Of a stretch of 64,000 nucleotides of DNA, positions 1-7,431 are shown piece after piece (positions within the stretch are counted from its first letter, which is position 1; each line of letters starts with the position of its first letter). The notes below the pieces were generated by a model. That model did not search any database and was not told the origin of the DNA. It saw only the letters and a list, made by a program, of their open reading frames with translations. The stretch comes from Crocinitomicaceae bacterium (lineage in GTDB: Bacteria; Bacteroidota; Bacteroidia; Flavobacteriales_D; Crocinitomicaceae): NCBI GenBank assembly GCA_020635955.1, contig JACJYW010000003.1, positions 372,001 through 436,000 of the forward strand. The letters are read 5' to 3'. The position numbers were made by a program, and so were the translations under genes.

Positions 1-976
1 CTGCTGAGATGATCTCATCAGTTTCAGGAAAAATGGTTGGATTATCTGTTACCGCATTGATCTCATTTTCAAAGATCTCAATACAATATGAAATAGCATC
101 CTTAGAAGCTCCGTGCACCTGTGGAATACATCTGAAAGAATAAGGATCCTGCACATGTTGTTTAGGCTGAGTAATGATCTCCGATCCATTTAAAAGATCT
201 CTAAAGATCTTAGCCGTCTCTATCTGCCCTTTTTGATTTCGAATCTCGTTCACATTTGCAGAAAATGGACTTATTCTGCAATCAAAAGCATCTACAGAAA
301 TGGCTCCAATTTTATCAGCTGCAATAGATAACTGCTTTGACTGGATCAAAGACCAGCAACCATAAGCACTCATGAATTGCGTACCATTCAACAAGGCAAT
401 TCCTTCTTTAGCTCCCATCACCAAAGGTTTCCATCCCTGAATGTTATTCATGTCATCCGCTCTCATGCGTTGACCCTTGAAATGAACTTCACCTTCACCA
501 ATCAAGGCTAAAGACATATGCGCTAAGGGAGCCAAATCTCCAGAAGCACCTAAAGAACCTTGCTGGTAAACGATAGGAAAAATATCGTTGTTATAGAAAT
601 CGATCAAACGTTGCACGGTTTCTAAACGCACCCCTGAGTGACCATAAGAAAGACCCTGTATCTTTAATAAGATCATTAATCTTACGATCTGCTGAGGCAC
701 TTCCTCTCCTATTCCACAAGCATGAGAACGAACCAAATTAGACTGAAGCGTACTCAGATCTTCATCTGAGATCACTGTATTACAAAGCGAACCAAATCCT
801 GTATTGATCCCATAAAACACATCATCTCCAGAAGCTAATTTATTCTCCAGGTAGGTTCTGCAACCTGTAATTCTCTTCTCTGCATCAGCAGAAAGGCGAA
901 GCCTTGCTCCGGAACTTAAGATCTCTGCAACCTTGTCTATGGTTAATCGATCTGTACTGATCAAATGCTCACTCAT
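1..976 (-). CDS. hutH: Histidine ammonia-lyase (3' part cut off by window edge)
   Basis: Deaminates histidine to urocanate, the first step of histidine breakdown in the cytoplasm. About 325 N-terminal residues of a family that usually has about 500 are present; the rest lies before position 1. Residues 140-153 read GSLGASGDLAPLAH, containing the Ala-Ser-Gly triad (144-146) that cyclises into the MIO electrophile, and YGINTGFG near residue 55 is the conserved N-terminal signature. The ATG lies two bases after the hisS stop codon, so the gene is probably read from the hisS promoter. Another aromatic amino-acid lyase specificity is possible, because specificity residues cannot be judged from this part alone. 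Confidence 0.93.
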   Translation of the reverse strand, partial: MSEHLISTDRLTIDKVAEILSSGARLRLSADAEKRITGCRTYLENKLASGDDVFYGINTGFGSLCNTVISDEDLSTLQSNLVRSHACGIGEEVPQQIVRLMILLKIQGLSYGHSGVRLETVQRLIDFYNNDIFPIVYQQGSLGASGDLAPLAHMSLALIGEGEVHFKGQRMRADDMNNIQGWKPLVMGAKEGIALLNGTQFMSAYGCWSLIQSKQLSIAADKIGAISVDAFDCRISPFSANVNEIRNQKGQIETAKIFRDLLNGSEIITQPKQHVQDPYSFRCIPQVHGASKDAISYCIEIFENEINAVTDNPTIFPETDEIISA

Positions 977-978
977 GC

Positions 979-2304
979 TTAACTATTAAATTCTGCAATT
1001 AATTGATTGATATTGGCTGTTTCCTGCTCTCCTGACTCCATGTTCTTGTAGGTCAATGTTCCATTCTTCAATTCGTCAGAACCGATCATCACCACATACG
1101 GAATGCTTCTGTCATTAGCATATTTCATCTGCTTTTTCATTTTAGCAGCAGATGGATATACTTCACATGAAATACCCGTATCTCTCAGATGTTTGGCATA
1201 TTTCATGGATTGATTTTGCTCATCTTCACCAAAGTTGATGAACAACACTTTGGTTGATTGTAAAGCTGATTCAGGGAACAAATTCAATTCGCTCATCACG
1301 TCATAGATACGATCTGCCCCAAAGGAAATTCCTACACCTGATGTACCGCTTAAACCAAATAGTGCGGTAAGATCATCATATCTACCTCCACCACAAATGC
1401 TTCCGATCTTAACGTTGTTCGCAGCTACTTCAAAAATAGCTCCTGTATAGTAATTCAAGCCTCTTGCCAGGGTCACTTCTAATTCCAATTTGGCTTTTCT
1501 AAGTCCCATTCCTTCTACCTGATCAATCACGTAGGTCAACTCTTCTATCCCTTTCAAACCTATCTCAGAATCAGCAAGAAAATCTTTTAGTGTTTTCAGT
1601 TTATCCTGATTTGAACCTGTCAAACTAAAAAGCGGATCGATCTTTTTAATGGCTTTGTGCGAAATCCCTCTTTCTTCCAGTTCTTTGATCACACCATCCT
1701 TGCCAATCTTGTCCAGTTTATCAATGGCAACAGTGATTGGAATGATCTTATCTGCCTCACCACACACCTCCGCAATTCCACTCAATATCTTACGGTTATT
1801 GATCTTCACTGAAAAATCCGTCAAGCCTAAATTGCTCAAAACCTCATCAAAGATCTGCACCAACTCAACTTCATACACCAAAGAATCAGATCCCACCACA
1901 TCTGCATCACACTGATAGAATTCACGGTATCTCCCTTTTTGTGGGCGATCGGCTCTCCAAACCGGTTGAATTTGATAGCGTTTAAAAGGAAAAGTGATCT
2001 CGTTTTGATTCATTACCACAAAACGGGCAAATGGCACTGTAAGATCATAACGCAATGCCTCTTCTGGTTTAAAACCATCTTTTAATTTATCTCCCCTCGG
2101 TAGAATTTTAAAGATCAGCCTATCCCCTTCTTCACCGTATTTCCCCATCAATGTTTCTGTAGTTTCCATGGCAGGTGTTTCAATAGGTAAAAAACCATAT
2201 TTCACGAAAACTTGCTTAATGGTATCAAAGATGTGATTTCGTTTGGCCATCACATCCGGTAAAAAATCTCTGGTTCCTTTTACGATTGAAGGTTTGTTGC
2301 TCAT
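979..2304 (-). CDS. hisS: Histidyl-tRNA synthetase
   Basis: Class II synthetase that charges tRNA-His in the cytoplasm. The 441 residues match the usual bacterial length. GTRDFLP at residues 10-16 is the N-terminal signature, motif 2 is RADRPQKGRYREFYQCD (117-133), and ARGLNYYTGAIFE near residue 280 is the histidine-binding HisA region. The C-terminal anticodon-binding domain runs from about 345 (KVLFINFGED). The start ATG lies about 23 bases after a TAAATTTG promoter element. hutH follows after two bases, an uncommon pairing of histidine use and histidine breakdown. Confidence 0.97.
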   Translation of the reverse strand: MSNKPSIVKGTRDFLPDVMAKRNHIFDTIKQVFVKYGFLPIETPAMETTETLMGKYGEEGDRLIFKILPRGDKLKDGFKPEEALRYDLTVPFARFVVMNQNEITFPFKRYQIQPVWRADRPQKGRYREFYQCDADVVGSDSLVYEVELVQIFDEVLSNLGLTDFSVKINNRKILSGIAEVCGEADKIIPITVAIDKLDKIGKDGVIKELEERGISHKAIKKIDPLFSLTGSNQDKLKTLKDFLADSEIGLKGIEELTYVIDQVEGMGLRKAKLELEVTLARGLNYYTGAIFEVAANNVKIGSICGGGRYDDLTALFGLSGTSGVGISFGADRIYDVMSELNLFPESALQSTKVLFINFGEDEQNQSMKYAKHLRDTGISCEVYPSAAKMKKQMKYANDRSIPYVVMIGSDELKNGTLTYKNMESGEQETANINQLIAEFNS

Positions 2305-2326
2305 AATACTAAAATCTGCGAGGGCA

Positions 2327-2334
2327 CAAATTTA
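2327..2334 (-). promoter_or_regulatory. -7 promoter element of hisS-hutH
   Basis: Reads TAAATTTG on the minus strand, a match to the Bacteroidota TAnnTTTG -7 element, 22 bases before the hisS ATG. I did not find a convincing -33 TTTG. Confidence 0.6.
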
Positions 2335-2384
2335 GTTTTTTTTAAGTGCTTGTTTATCTTCATGAGAGTAAAGCACAAAATACT

Positions 2385-2392
2385 TAGCTTTG
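2385..2392 (+). promoter_or_regulatory. -7 promoter element for 2409-3690
   Basis: TAGCTTTG matches TAnnTTTG and lies 16 bases before the ATG at 2409, which leaves a very short leader. No clear -33 element is visible. Confidence 0.5.
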
Positions 2393-2408
2393 CCGGGTAA
2401 TTTTTGGG

Positions 2409-3113
2409 ATGAAAAAGTTTAGCAGCAGATTAAAATATTACCTCATTGGATTCGGGATCGGATTGATATTCATGTTCTTTCTTTTTGGACCAAGAGCCTG
2501 TTCATGGTTACCTGAGAACAGGGTAAAGAACATGATCGCTGAAAAAGAGATCTTTATAGGTGATAGCTTGAACTATTTGATGAATTGCCAGGGTGTTTCT
2601 AATGAGGATATTTATCGCTTTTTGAATAAAGACGGGGATGTTGATTTTGGTGATAGTGATACCAAAGGATGGCCAAAAAAATATGTTTTCAGTGGAGAGA
2701 AAGAGGGACACGATCTTATGATCACTTACATGCTTTATGAAGAATGGGTTGAGGTAGTGGATTTTAAATATGATCAAAAGAACTGCGAAACGGTGTTGTC
2801 AAATGAAAACAAGCACATAGTTCCTATCCCTCGTTCAGAAATGACCGCTATAATTGAATCACATGAAATGCGCATTTTGGAAACAGCCGAGTGTCAAATG
2901 AAATGCTACAAATTGAAAGATCAGGATGTTTTTTCATTCCACCTAAATGCGGATGTTGTAATGGAAGAAAGTGATGCAAAAGCAGAGCCGAATGCTTATT
3001 ACACATTAGAAGGAAAGATCCGCAATCAAACATACAGATTAGTTTACGTCATTGGTGAGGCGCGTACCCGAATAAGTGATATTCAGGGAGATACACCATG
3101 TGACTGCAATTAA
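2409..3113 (+). CDS. Membrane-anchored protein, DUF4258-like N-terminus
   Basis: A 234-residue protein of unknown function. Residues 10-28 (YLIGFGIGLIFMFFLFGPR) form one transmembrane helix, followed by Cys and a soluble part that probably faces the periplasm. The N-terminus resembles that of Flavobacteriia proteins carrying DUF4258 (basic start, YYLxGFxIG helix, then a Cys-containing stretch); this is from memory and was not checked by a search. The protein ends in CDCN. The next gene starts two bases after the stop, so the two are probably co-transcribed from the TAGCTTTG promoter. Confidence 0.75.
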   Translation: MKKFSSRLKYYLIGFGIGLIFMFFLFGPRACSWLPENRVKNMIAEKEIFIGDSLNYLMNCQGVSNEDIYRFLNKDGDVDFGDSDTKGWPKKYVFSGEKEGHDLMITYMLYEEWVEVVDFKYDQKNCETVLSNENKHIVPIPRSEMTAIIESHEMRILETAECQMKCYKLKDQDVFSFHLNADVVMEESDAKAEPNAYYTLEGKIRNQTYRLVYVIGEARTRISDIQGDTPCDCN

Positions 3114-3114
3114 A

Positions 3115-3690
3115 ATGTCAGAACAGGAGATCATAGATAATTCTGAGATCAGTGATCACACGGCTGATATCACTTACAACAACGGATTTTCATTTTCATT
3201 TATGCCCCGCATTCTTGCAGTAATTTTTCTGCTAATGGGAATCACCATGTTATTGAGTGGAGGCATTGGTTATTACATGGGATCTGTAGCCACATTCGTT
3301 TCTCTCTTTGCCTTAACTTCAACACATGGCGTAGATGTTTGTCTGAGCTCAAAATATGTAAGAGAATACCATAAACGCTTTTTTTTCTTCAAAACCGGTA
3401 AATGGAAGAGCACCTATACTTACCCTGATATTTGTGTTTTGAAATTGGGCAAATCCAGCACGATATCAGATCTTACCGGAGGAGTGACAACAACGTTGGA
3501 TGCAAGCATGAATGAAGTATTTCTCATGTCAGCCAATCACCGTAAAAGGATCTTTGTAAAAACCTGCAAATCATTAAAAGAGGCTGTGGAAATAGCAGAA
3601 TTTCTTGCCGAAAAACTGGATAAAAAAGTTGCTCCGTTCAACCCGGAGATCTCAGAAAAAACGAAGGAGAGGTTGCGCTATAGGAGGTAG
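3115..3690 (+). CDS. Two-helix membrane protein with basic C-terminal tail
   Basis: Unknown function, 191 residues. I chose ATG 3115, just after the preceding stop, over an upstream in-frame start that would overlap that gene. Residues about 29-66 form two adjacent membrane helices, followed by a beta-rich segment (VDVCLSSKYVREYHKRFF) and a basic C-terminus (KTKERLRYRR). The layout and several positions match the protein at 35113-35616, so the two look like distant paralogues, perhaps with a PH-like fold. The last 54 bases lie in a 56-bp repeat that recurs at 4997-5052, and this gene once probably met the 3' end of aroK directly. Confidence 0.75.
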   Translation: MSEQEIIDNSEISDHTADITYNNGFSFSFMPRILAVIFLLMGITMLLSGGIGYYMGSVATFVSLFALTSTHGVDVCLSSKYVREYHKRFFFFKTGKWKSTYTYPDICVLKLGKSSTISDLTGGVTTTLDASMNEVFLMSANHRKRIFVKTCKSLKEAVEIAEFLAEKLDKKVAPFNPEISEKTKERLRYRR

Positions 3691-3692
3691 GA
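3637..3692. repeat. 56-bp direct repeat, copy 1
   Basis: Identical to 4997-5052 except at one base (3678 C, 5038 T). It covers the C-terminal codons and stop of the gene ending at 3690. The two copies are 1360 bp apart and enclose the genes at 3711-4166 and 4338-4994. Confidence 0.95.
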
Positions 3693-3710
3693 ATTGAGAT
3701 TAGCTTCTGA

Positions 3711-4166
3711 CTATTCTGCCGCACTAATTTCTGCACATTCCATTACTGTAATATAATCACCATTGAAATCTCCAGCAGTAGAAATAGTACCTTTGAATGA
3801 AATTTTATTACCTATTTCAAATGTAGAAGAAGAATACAGTAGTTGAATAATAACGTGATGTTCTTCTCCTTTATCATTTGTAAACTTCTTGTATTCAACA
3901 GTTATTTCTTTGGCTTCAGTATCAATGGAGATAATTGGTAGACTTTCAATTTTAATTGAATTCCCCACAAAAGAACCGTTCACAACATTCATAGAATAGG
4001 CATCCATTCCGCTATTACTTGCAAACATATCCCACATACTCGTAACTTGATAGGTCGATTCTTTTTTAGGATTATAACAAGGTTTTTCTTTTTCTTTTAA
4101 AACACCAGAATAACTAGTGGCAGATAATGAGCATATTGCTGCAAGTATTAATATCGTCTTTTTCAT
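3711..4166 (-). CDS. Secreted hypothetical protein
   Basis: Unknown function, 151 residues. The N-terminus (MKKTILILAAICSLSATSYS) is a typical signal peptide, so the mature protein should be exported. The rest is beta-rich with no recognised motif. It lies inside the segment bounded by the 56-bp direct repeats, with its 3' end 19 bases from copy 1, and is divergent from 4338-4994. This suggests that both genes arrived together. Confidence 0.7.
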   Translation of the reverse strand: MKKTILILAAICSLSATSYSGVLKEKEKPCYNPKKESTYQVTSMWDMFASNSGMDAYSMNVVNGSFVGNSIKIESLPIISIDTEAKEITVEYKKFTNDKGEEHHVIIQLLYSSSTFEIGNKISFKGTISTAGDFNGDYITVMECAEISAAE

Positions 4167-4337
4167 AAGCTAAGTTTTGTGTAAATATATGTACAAAAGA
4201 TAAAAACAGATTTCAAGAAAACACTTGTTTTTATTGAAGCTCGATTTTCTTTTTAGTTGTTTAACTACGAATTACAATTTATCGTCACAGATTTTTACTC
4301 TAATCCGGTATCTTTATCCCACCTGAATACAGAACTA

Positions 4338-4994
4338 ATGAGAAAAATCATTTTAATCTTTCTTTCACTGAATATTTTATTTAATACAACGGCGCAAAAA
4401 CATTCCTTCAATATGAACAATGGTGAGACTTTTTCTTTTGATAGAGTTAAAGAACATCAAAAATCTGGTAAAGGTTCAAACAAACAATTAGGTTATATCG
4501 GAATAAATATTGGTGGTGAAAAAAAGTTCTTAGCCTACAGCGAAATACGCAGTTATACTAAACCAGAAGGATGGACCTATCACATGTTACCTGCTCATGC
4601 TGAAAATCACATTGAAGGTTATCCTACTCATCATGCTGATGAAGGACCAAAAATACCTTATCTAAGAGTTCTTTGTTACAATGGGGTAACATTTTATTTA
4701 AGAAGTGGTTCTTTTACCAATACCGAAGCACCAAAAACACCTCCTCCCGGTGGAGATAGGTATTACGATTATGACACTAGTGCAGATCCAAGGGGCACCT
4801 GGTACATATTTCAAGATGGTAAATGTATTTCCATACTCATTAATTCAACTTTAAGGATCAATGCATTAAAATTTTACTTCAGGGATTGTGCTGCAGTAAA
4901 GGAGCTGTATGAGAATTACCCTAAGGCTAATGACAGAATTCCCAGGAATATGAAGTTATATCCAGTCGATAAGGTTTGTAATTGCGAAAATTGA
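4338..4994 (+). CDS. Secreted hypothetical protein
   Basis: Unknown function, 218 residues. I chose ATG 4338 because it begins a good signal peptide (MRKIILIFLSLNILFNTTAQ); an upstream in-frame ATG at 4257 would add 27 residues with no signal character. The mature part is rich in Tyr, His and Pro and ends CNCEN. No domain was recognised. The stop codon is three bases before the second 56-bp repeat copy, so the gene fills the right side of the inserted segment. Confidence 0.7.
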   Translation: MRKIILIFLSLNILFNTTAQKHSFNMNNGETFSFDRVKEHQKSGKGSNKQLGYIGINIGGEKKFLAYSEIRSYTKPEGWTYHMLPAHAENHIEGYPTHHADEGPKIPYLRVLCYNGVTFYLRSGSFTNTEAPKTPPPGGDRYYDYDTSADPRGTWYIFQDGKCISILINSTLRINALKFYFRDCAAVKELYENYPKANDRIPRNMKLYPVDKVCNCEN

Positions 4995-4996
4995 TA

Positions 4997-5052
4997 TTCA
5001 ACCCGGAGATCTCAGAAAAAACGAAGGAGAGGTTGCGTTATAGGAGGTAGGA
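4997..5052. repeat. 56-bp direct repeat, copy 2
   Basis: Second copy of 3637-3692. It supplies the last codons and the TAA stop of aroK (5038-5040). The single mismatch changes the stop from TAG (as it would read in copy 1) to TAA. Confidence 0.95.
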
Positions 5053-5559
5053 TCCAATCTGACGCTCCAACTCATCCAAACTTTGCGAAGTAACATCTGC
5101 ACCATCAAAAATGATATTTGCCTGATTGTAGAAAGATTCTCTTTGAGCAAGCATATCTGCTACCAGGGCAGTGAGTGCTTCATGATCTTTTTTAACGTGT
5201 TCTATGATTGGTCTCACTTCTTTTGCTTGCTTGAGTCGGGAAACAATAACAGGTACGGGAGTTTTGATATAAATGCTGATCCCTTTTTGTTGAATTAAAG
5301 AAAGATTATTGTTGAAACAAGGTGTACCACCACCGAGAGCAATGACATCATTTCCTTCTTTTAAATTTTTCAGCCAATCAGTTTCAATGGCTCTAAATTT
5401 TTCTTCTCCTTCTTCTGAAAAAATTTGTTGAACGGATCTGTTTTGTTCTTTTTCAATGGCTCGATCAGCATCTATAAAATTGACACTCAGACGAGAAGCA
5501 ATTTTTTTACCGAGAGATGATTTCCCGGCCCCCATAAATCCGATCAAAAATATTTGCAT
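5038..5559 (-). CDS. aroK: Shikimate kinase
   Basis: Phosphorylates shikimate at the 3-hydroxyl with ATP, the fifth step towards chorismate, in the cytoplasm. At 173 residues it has the normal size. The Walker A loop GFMGAGKSS is at residues 7-15, the substrate-binding Asp region reads FIDADRAIE, and ALGGGTPCF is the conserved glycine-rich shikimate site. REVRPII-like residues (KEVRPIIE) form the lid. The last codons lie in the duplicated 56-bp segment, so the C-terminus was preserved through the insertion event. Confidence 0.95.
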   Translation of the reverse strand: MQIFLIGFMGAGKSSLGKKIASRLSVNFIDADRAIEKEQNRSVQQIFSEEGEEKFRAIETDWLKNLKEGNDVIALGGGTPCFNNNLSLIQQKGISIYIKTPVPVIVSRLKQAKEVRPIIEHVKKDHEALTALVADMLAQRESFYNQANIIFDGADVTSQSLDELERQIGSYLL

Positions 5560-5621
5560 GCATCAAAAATAGACAGAATCAGGGCTTTAGAATAAGATTA
5601 TGTAAAAATTAAATTAATTTA

Positions 5622-5652
5622 TTGGGAGATTAAAATAAACCATATATATTTG
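5622..5652 (+). promoter_or_regulatory. Promoter of tRNA-Lys
   Basis: A TTG at 5622-5624 and TATATTTG at 5645-5652, separated by 20 bases, match the Bacteroidota -33/-7 arrangement (TTTG, about 19 bases, TAnnTTTG). The tRNA begins 50 bases downstream. Confidence 0.75.
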
Positions 5653-5701
5653 CACCCGCGTTCGAAGGAAATTACTTCCTAAGAATGCAAAACCAGAGGT
5701 A

Positions 5702-5774
5702 GATCTGGTAGCTCAGCAGGTAGAGCATCTCCCTTTTAAGGAGAGGGTCCCGGGTTCGAGCCCCGGCCAGATCA
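5702..5774 (+). tRNA. tRNA-Lys (TTT)
   Basis: The cloverleaf was folded by hand. Acceptor arms are GATCTGG (5702-5708) and CCAGATC (5767-5773), the anticodon stem is TCTCC/GGAGA around loop CTTTTAA with anticodon TTT at 5735-5737, and the T arm is CCGGG/CCCGG around TTCGAGC. The discriminator is A5774 and CCA is not encoded. The 3' part of this gene is repeated four more times downstream. Confidence 0.96.
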
Positions 5775-6268
5775 CATCAGAAACAGGAATCAGAAATGGT
5801 TCCTGTTTTTTTTATGTCAAAATTTTCGAAGGGGCGAGAAGTTTATCCTGAGCGAACACAGTGAGTCGAAGGGAGCCCCGGCCAGATCACATCAGAAACA
5901 GGAATCAGAAATGGTTCCTGTTTTTTTATGTCAAAATTTTCGAAGGGGCGAGAAGTTTATCCTGAGCGAACACAGTGAGTCGAAGGGAGCCCCGGCCAGA
6001 TCACATAAGAAACAGGAATCAGAAATGGTTCCTGTTTCTTATGTCAAAATTTTCCAAAGGGGCGAGAAGTTTATCCTGAGCGAACAAAGTGAGTCGAAGG
6101 GAGCCCCGGCCAGATCACATAAGGAACAGGAATCAGAAATGGTTCCTGTTTTTTTTATGTCAAAATTTTCGAAGGGGTGAGAAGTTTATCCTGAGCGAAC
6201 AAAGTGAGTCGAAGGGAGCCCCGGCCAGATCACATAAGAAACAGGAATCAGAAATGGTTCCTGTTTTT
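5758..6268 (+). repeat. Tandem 114/115-bp repeats carrying the tRNA-Lys 3' end and a terminator
   Basis: Five copies of the T-arm and acceptor 3' segment (starting GAGCCCCGGCCAGATCACA) begin at 5758, 5873, 5987, 6101 and 6216. Each is followed by a hairpin-plus-T-run (AACAGGAA, loop, TTCCTGTT). The first four copies are joined to the next by a spacer containing CCTGAGCGAACA and GTGAGTCGAAGG, a REP-like motif. Copy 3 has a perfect 16-bp stem (6003-6018 with 6029-6044). The stretch 5775-6344 holds nothing else that I can support. Confidence 0.93.
5780..5813 (+). terminator. Intrinsic terminator of tRNA-Lys
   Basis: Stem AAACAGGAA (5781-5789) with TTCCTGTTT (5800-5808), followed by a run of T. 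This hairpin is the one copied in each downstream repeat unit. Confidence 0.8.
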
Positions 6269-6344
6269 TTTACCAACATTTCCATAAAAGTTCACGTATA
6301 GGATTGTAACGACTTATTTCAATTATTCGTAATTTCGGGACGCT

Positions 6345-6785
6345 ATGAAAAAGATTTTGATCACTCTATTGACCATTAGTGCCATTGCAATCATGCCTGG
6401 CTGCGCAAAAAAAGGTTGTACTAAATCCCTTGCTGACAATTACAATGACGAAGCAACATTAGACGATTTTTCTTGCGTTTATACAGGTAACGTTTATTTC
6501 TGGTGTTTACCTGCCGTTTCTGATTCTTTGAATACATTGGGTCACTCGATCTTACGTTTTGAGTTAGAAGGTCAAATTCTTGATTCTGTAGCCACTATTT
6601 CTTTTGCTTCTGTTGAAGGTGTATGTAATGCTCCTGGTGTGATGACTATTCCAAGAACCTTTACAGGAAATAATGAATGGAAATATAAATGGAGAGTAAA
6701 GGGTAATAATTTCATGACCGTTTACGAAGGATTTATCACCATTCCTGGTGGAGATTGCGTAGGAATCCAGTTAGATTATCCTTAA
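6345..6785 (+). CDS. Lipoprotein with a CT-LADNYN-type motif
   Basis: Unknown function, 146 residues. The N-terminus ends in a lipobox (IMPGC, Cys 20), so the protein should be lipid-anchored. Residues 24-45 (GCTKSLADNYNDEATLDDFS) closely follow the short Bacteroidota motif usually written CTDPLACNYNPDATIDDGSC, found in many secreted proteins. The rest is beta-rich with no recognised fold. It stands alone between the tRNA-Lys repeats and tRNA-Leu. Confidence 0.8.
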   Translation: MKKILITLLTISAIAIMPGCAKKGCTKSLADNYNDEATLDDFSCVYTGNVYFWCLPAVSDSLNTLGHSILRFELEGQILDSVATISFASVEGVCNAPGVMTIPRTFTGNNEWKYKWRVKGNNFMTVYEGFITIPGGDCVGIQLDYP

Positions 6786-6820
6786 TTGGAATTCGTTCCT
6801 CAAAAATTATCCGAATAAAT

Positions 6821-6828
6821 TATATTTG
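6821..6828 (+). promoter_or_regulatory. -7 promoter element of tRNA-Leu
   Basis: TATATTTG, a match to TAnnTTTG, 30 bases before the tRNA. The -33 region is weak. Confidence 0.65.
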
Positions 6829-6858
6829 CACTCCTTTTACTGGAGGGTATTTTCTATT

Positions 6859-6941
6859 GCCCAGGTGCTGAAATTGGTAGACAGGCCATCTTGAGGGGGT
6901 GGTGTACTACGTGCGTACGGGTTCGAGTCCCGTTCTGGGCA
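6859..6941 (+). tRNA. tRNA-Leu (GAG)
   Basis: Acceptor arms are GCCCAGG and TCTGGGC, the anticodon stem CCATC/GGTGG encloses TTGAGGG with anticodon GAG, there is a long class II variable arm (TGTACTACGTGCGTAC), and the T loop reads TTCGAGT. The discriminator is A6941 and CCA is not encoded. The length of 83 bases fits a leucine tRNA. Confidence 0.95.
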
Positions 6942-6955
6942 CAAATCAGAATGAG

Positions 6956-6994
6956 AAGCAGAATGAGAATGAGGCTTCTTATTCTGATTTACTT
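6956..6994. repeat. 39-bp direct repeat, copy 1
   Basis: Matches 7378-7416 except for one base (6981 A, 7403 G). The segment AAATCAGAAT (6943-6952) can pair with ATTCTGATTT (6981-6990), so this copy also forms a hairpin behind tRNA-Leu that may act in termination. Confidence 0.93.
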
Positions 6995-7031
6995 GATTCT
7001 CGCTCTCGCTCTCATTCTTTAATTTGATAAC

Positions 7032-7379
7032 ATGAAATTTGAATTCCAAAAACTTGAAGTGTATAAGAAAGCTAAATTCTTTCATGAAAAAGCGAAAGAG
7101 CTGGTAGCTAATAATAAACTCTCAAATTATTCTAAGGACCAATTATCAAGAGCTTCTTTTAGTGTTGTTCTAAATATTGCAGAAGGTTCTGGACGATTTT
7201 CTAAAGCTGATAGAAGAAATTTCTTCGTCATTACAAGAAGTTCTGTATTTGAATGTGTTGCTATCCTGGACGTTTTAAAAGATGAAAAGATCATAAAGCT
7301 GGAAGAGTATGAAGAAATGGAAAATTATGCGGATGAACTCTCACGAATGCTTTTTGCAATGATCAAAAACCTAAGCTAA
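7032..7379 (+). CDS. Four-helix bundle protein (S23/bAvd-like)
   Basis: A 115-residue all-helical protein of the family first described from 23S rRNA intervening sequences (IVP/S23), related in fold to the Avd proteins of diversity-generating retroelements. FQKLEVYKKAKFFHEKAKEL at the start and LSRASFSVVLNIAEGSGRFS in the middle are typical; the latter carries the conserved NIAEGxGR. Its cellular role is unknown. It lies just behind tRNA-Leu and is bracketed by 39-bp direct repeats, so it appears to be an inserted unit. The stop codon overlaps the second repeat copy. Confidence 0.9.
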   Translation: MKFEFQKLEVYKKAKFFHEKAKELVANNKLSNYSKDQLSRASFSVVLNIAEGSGRFSKADRRNFFVITRSSVFECVAILDVLKDEKIIKLEEYEEMENYADELSRMLFAMIKNLS

Positions 7380-7416
7380 GCAGAATGAGAATGAGGCTTC
7401 TTGTTCTGATTTACTT
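7378..7416. repeat. 39-bp direct repeat, copy 2
   Basis: Second copy of 6956-6994, at a distance of 422 bp. It begins within the stop codon of the four-helix bundle gene. Confidence 0.93.
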
Positions 7417-7431
7417 CAACTTAAATCCTTT

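Noticed and set aside
5758..6268. CRISPR-like regular repeats
   Set aside because: The whole 114/115-bp unit is repeated, including what would be spacers; there are no short repeats with unique spacers and no cas genes.
5911..6301. Overlapping plus-strand reading frames of 70-89 codons
   Set aside because: They are produced by the 114/115-bp tandem repeats, contain tRNA 3' ends and terminators, and repeat their own sequence.
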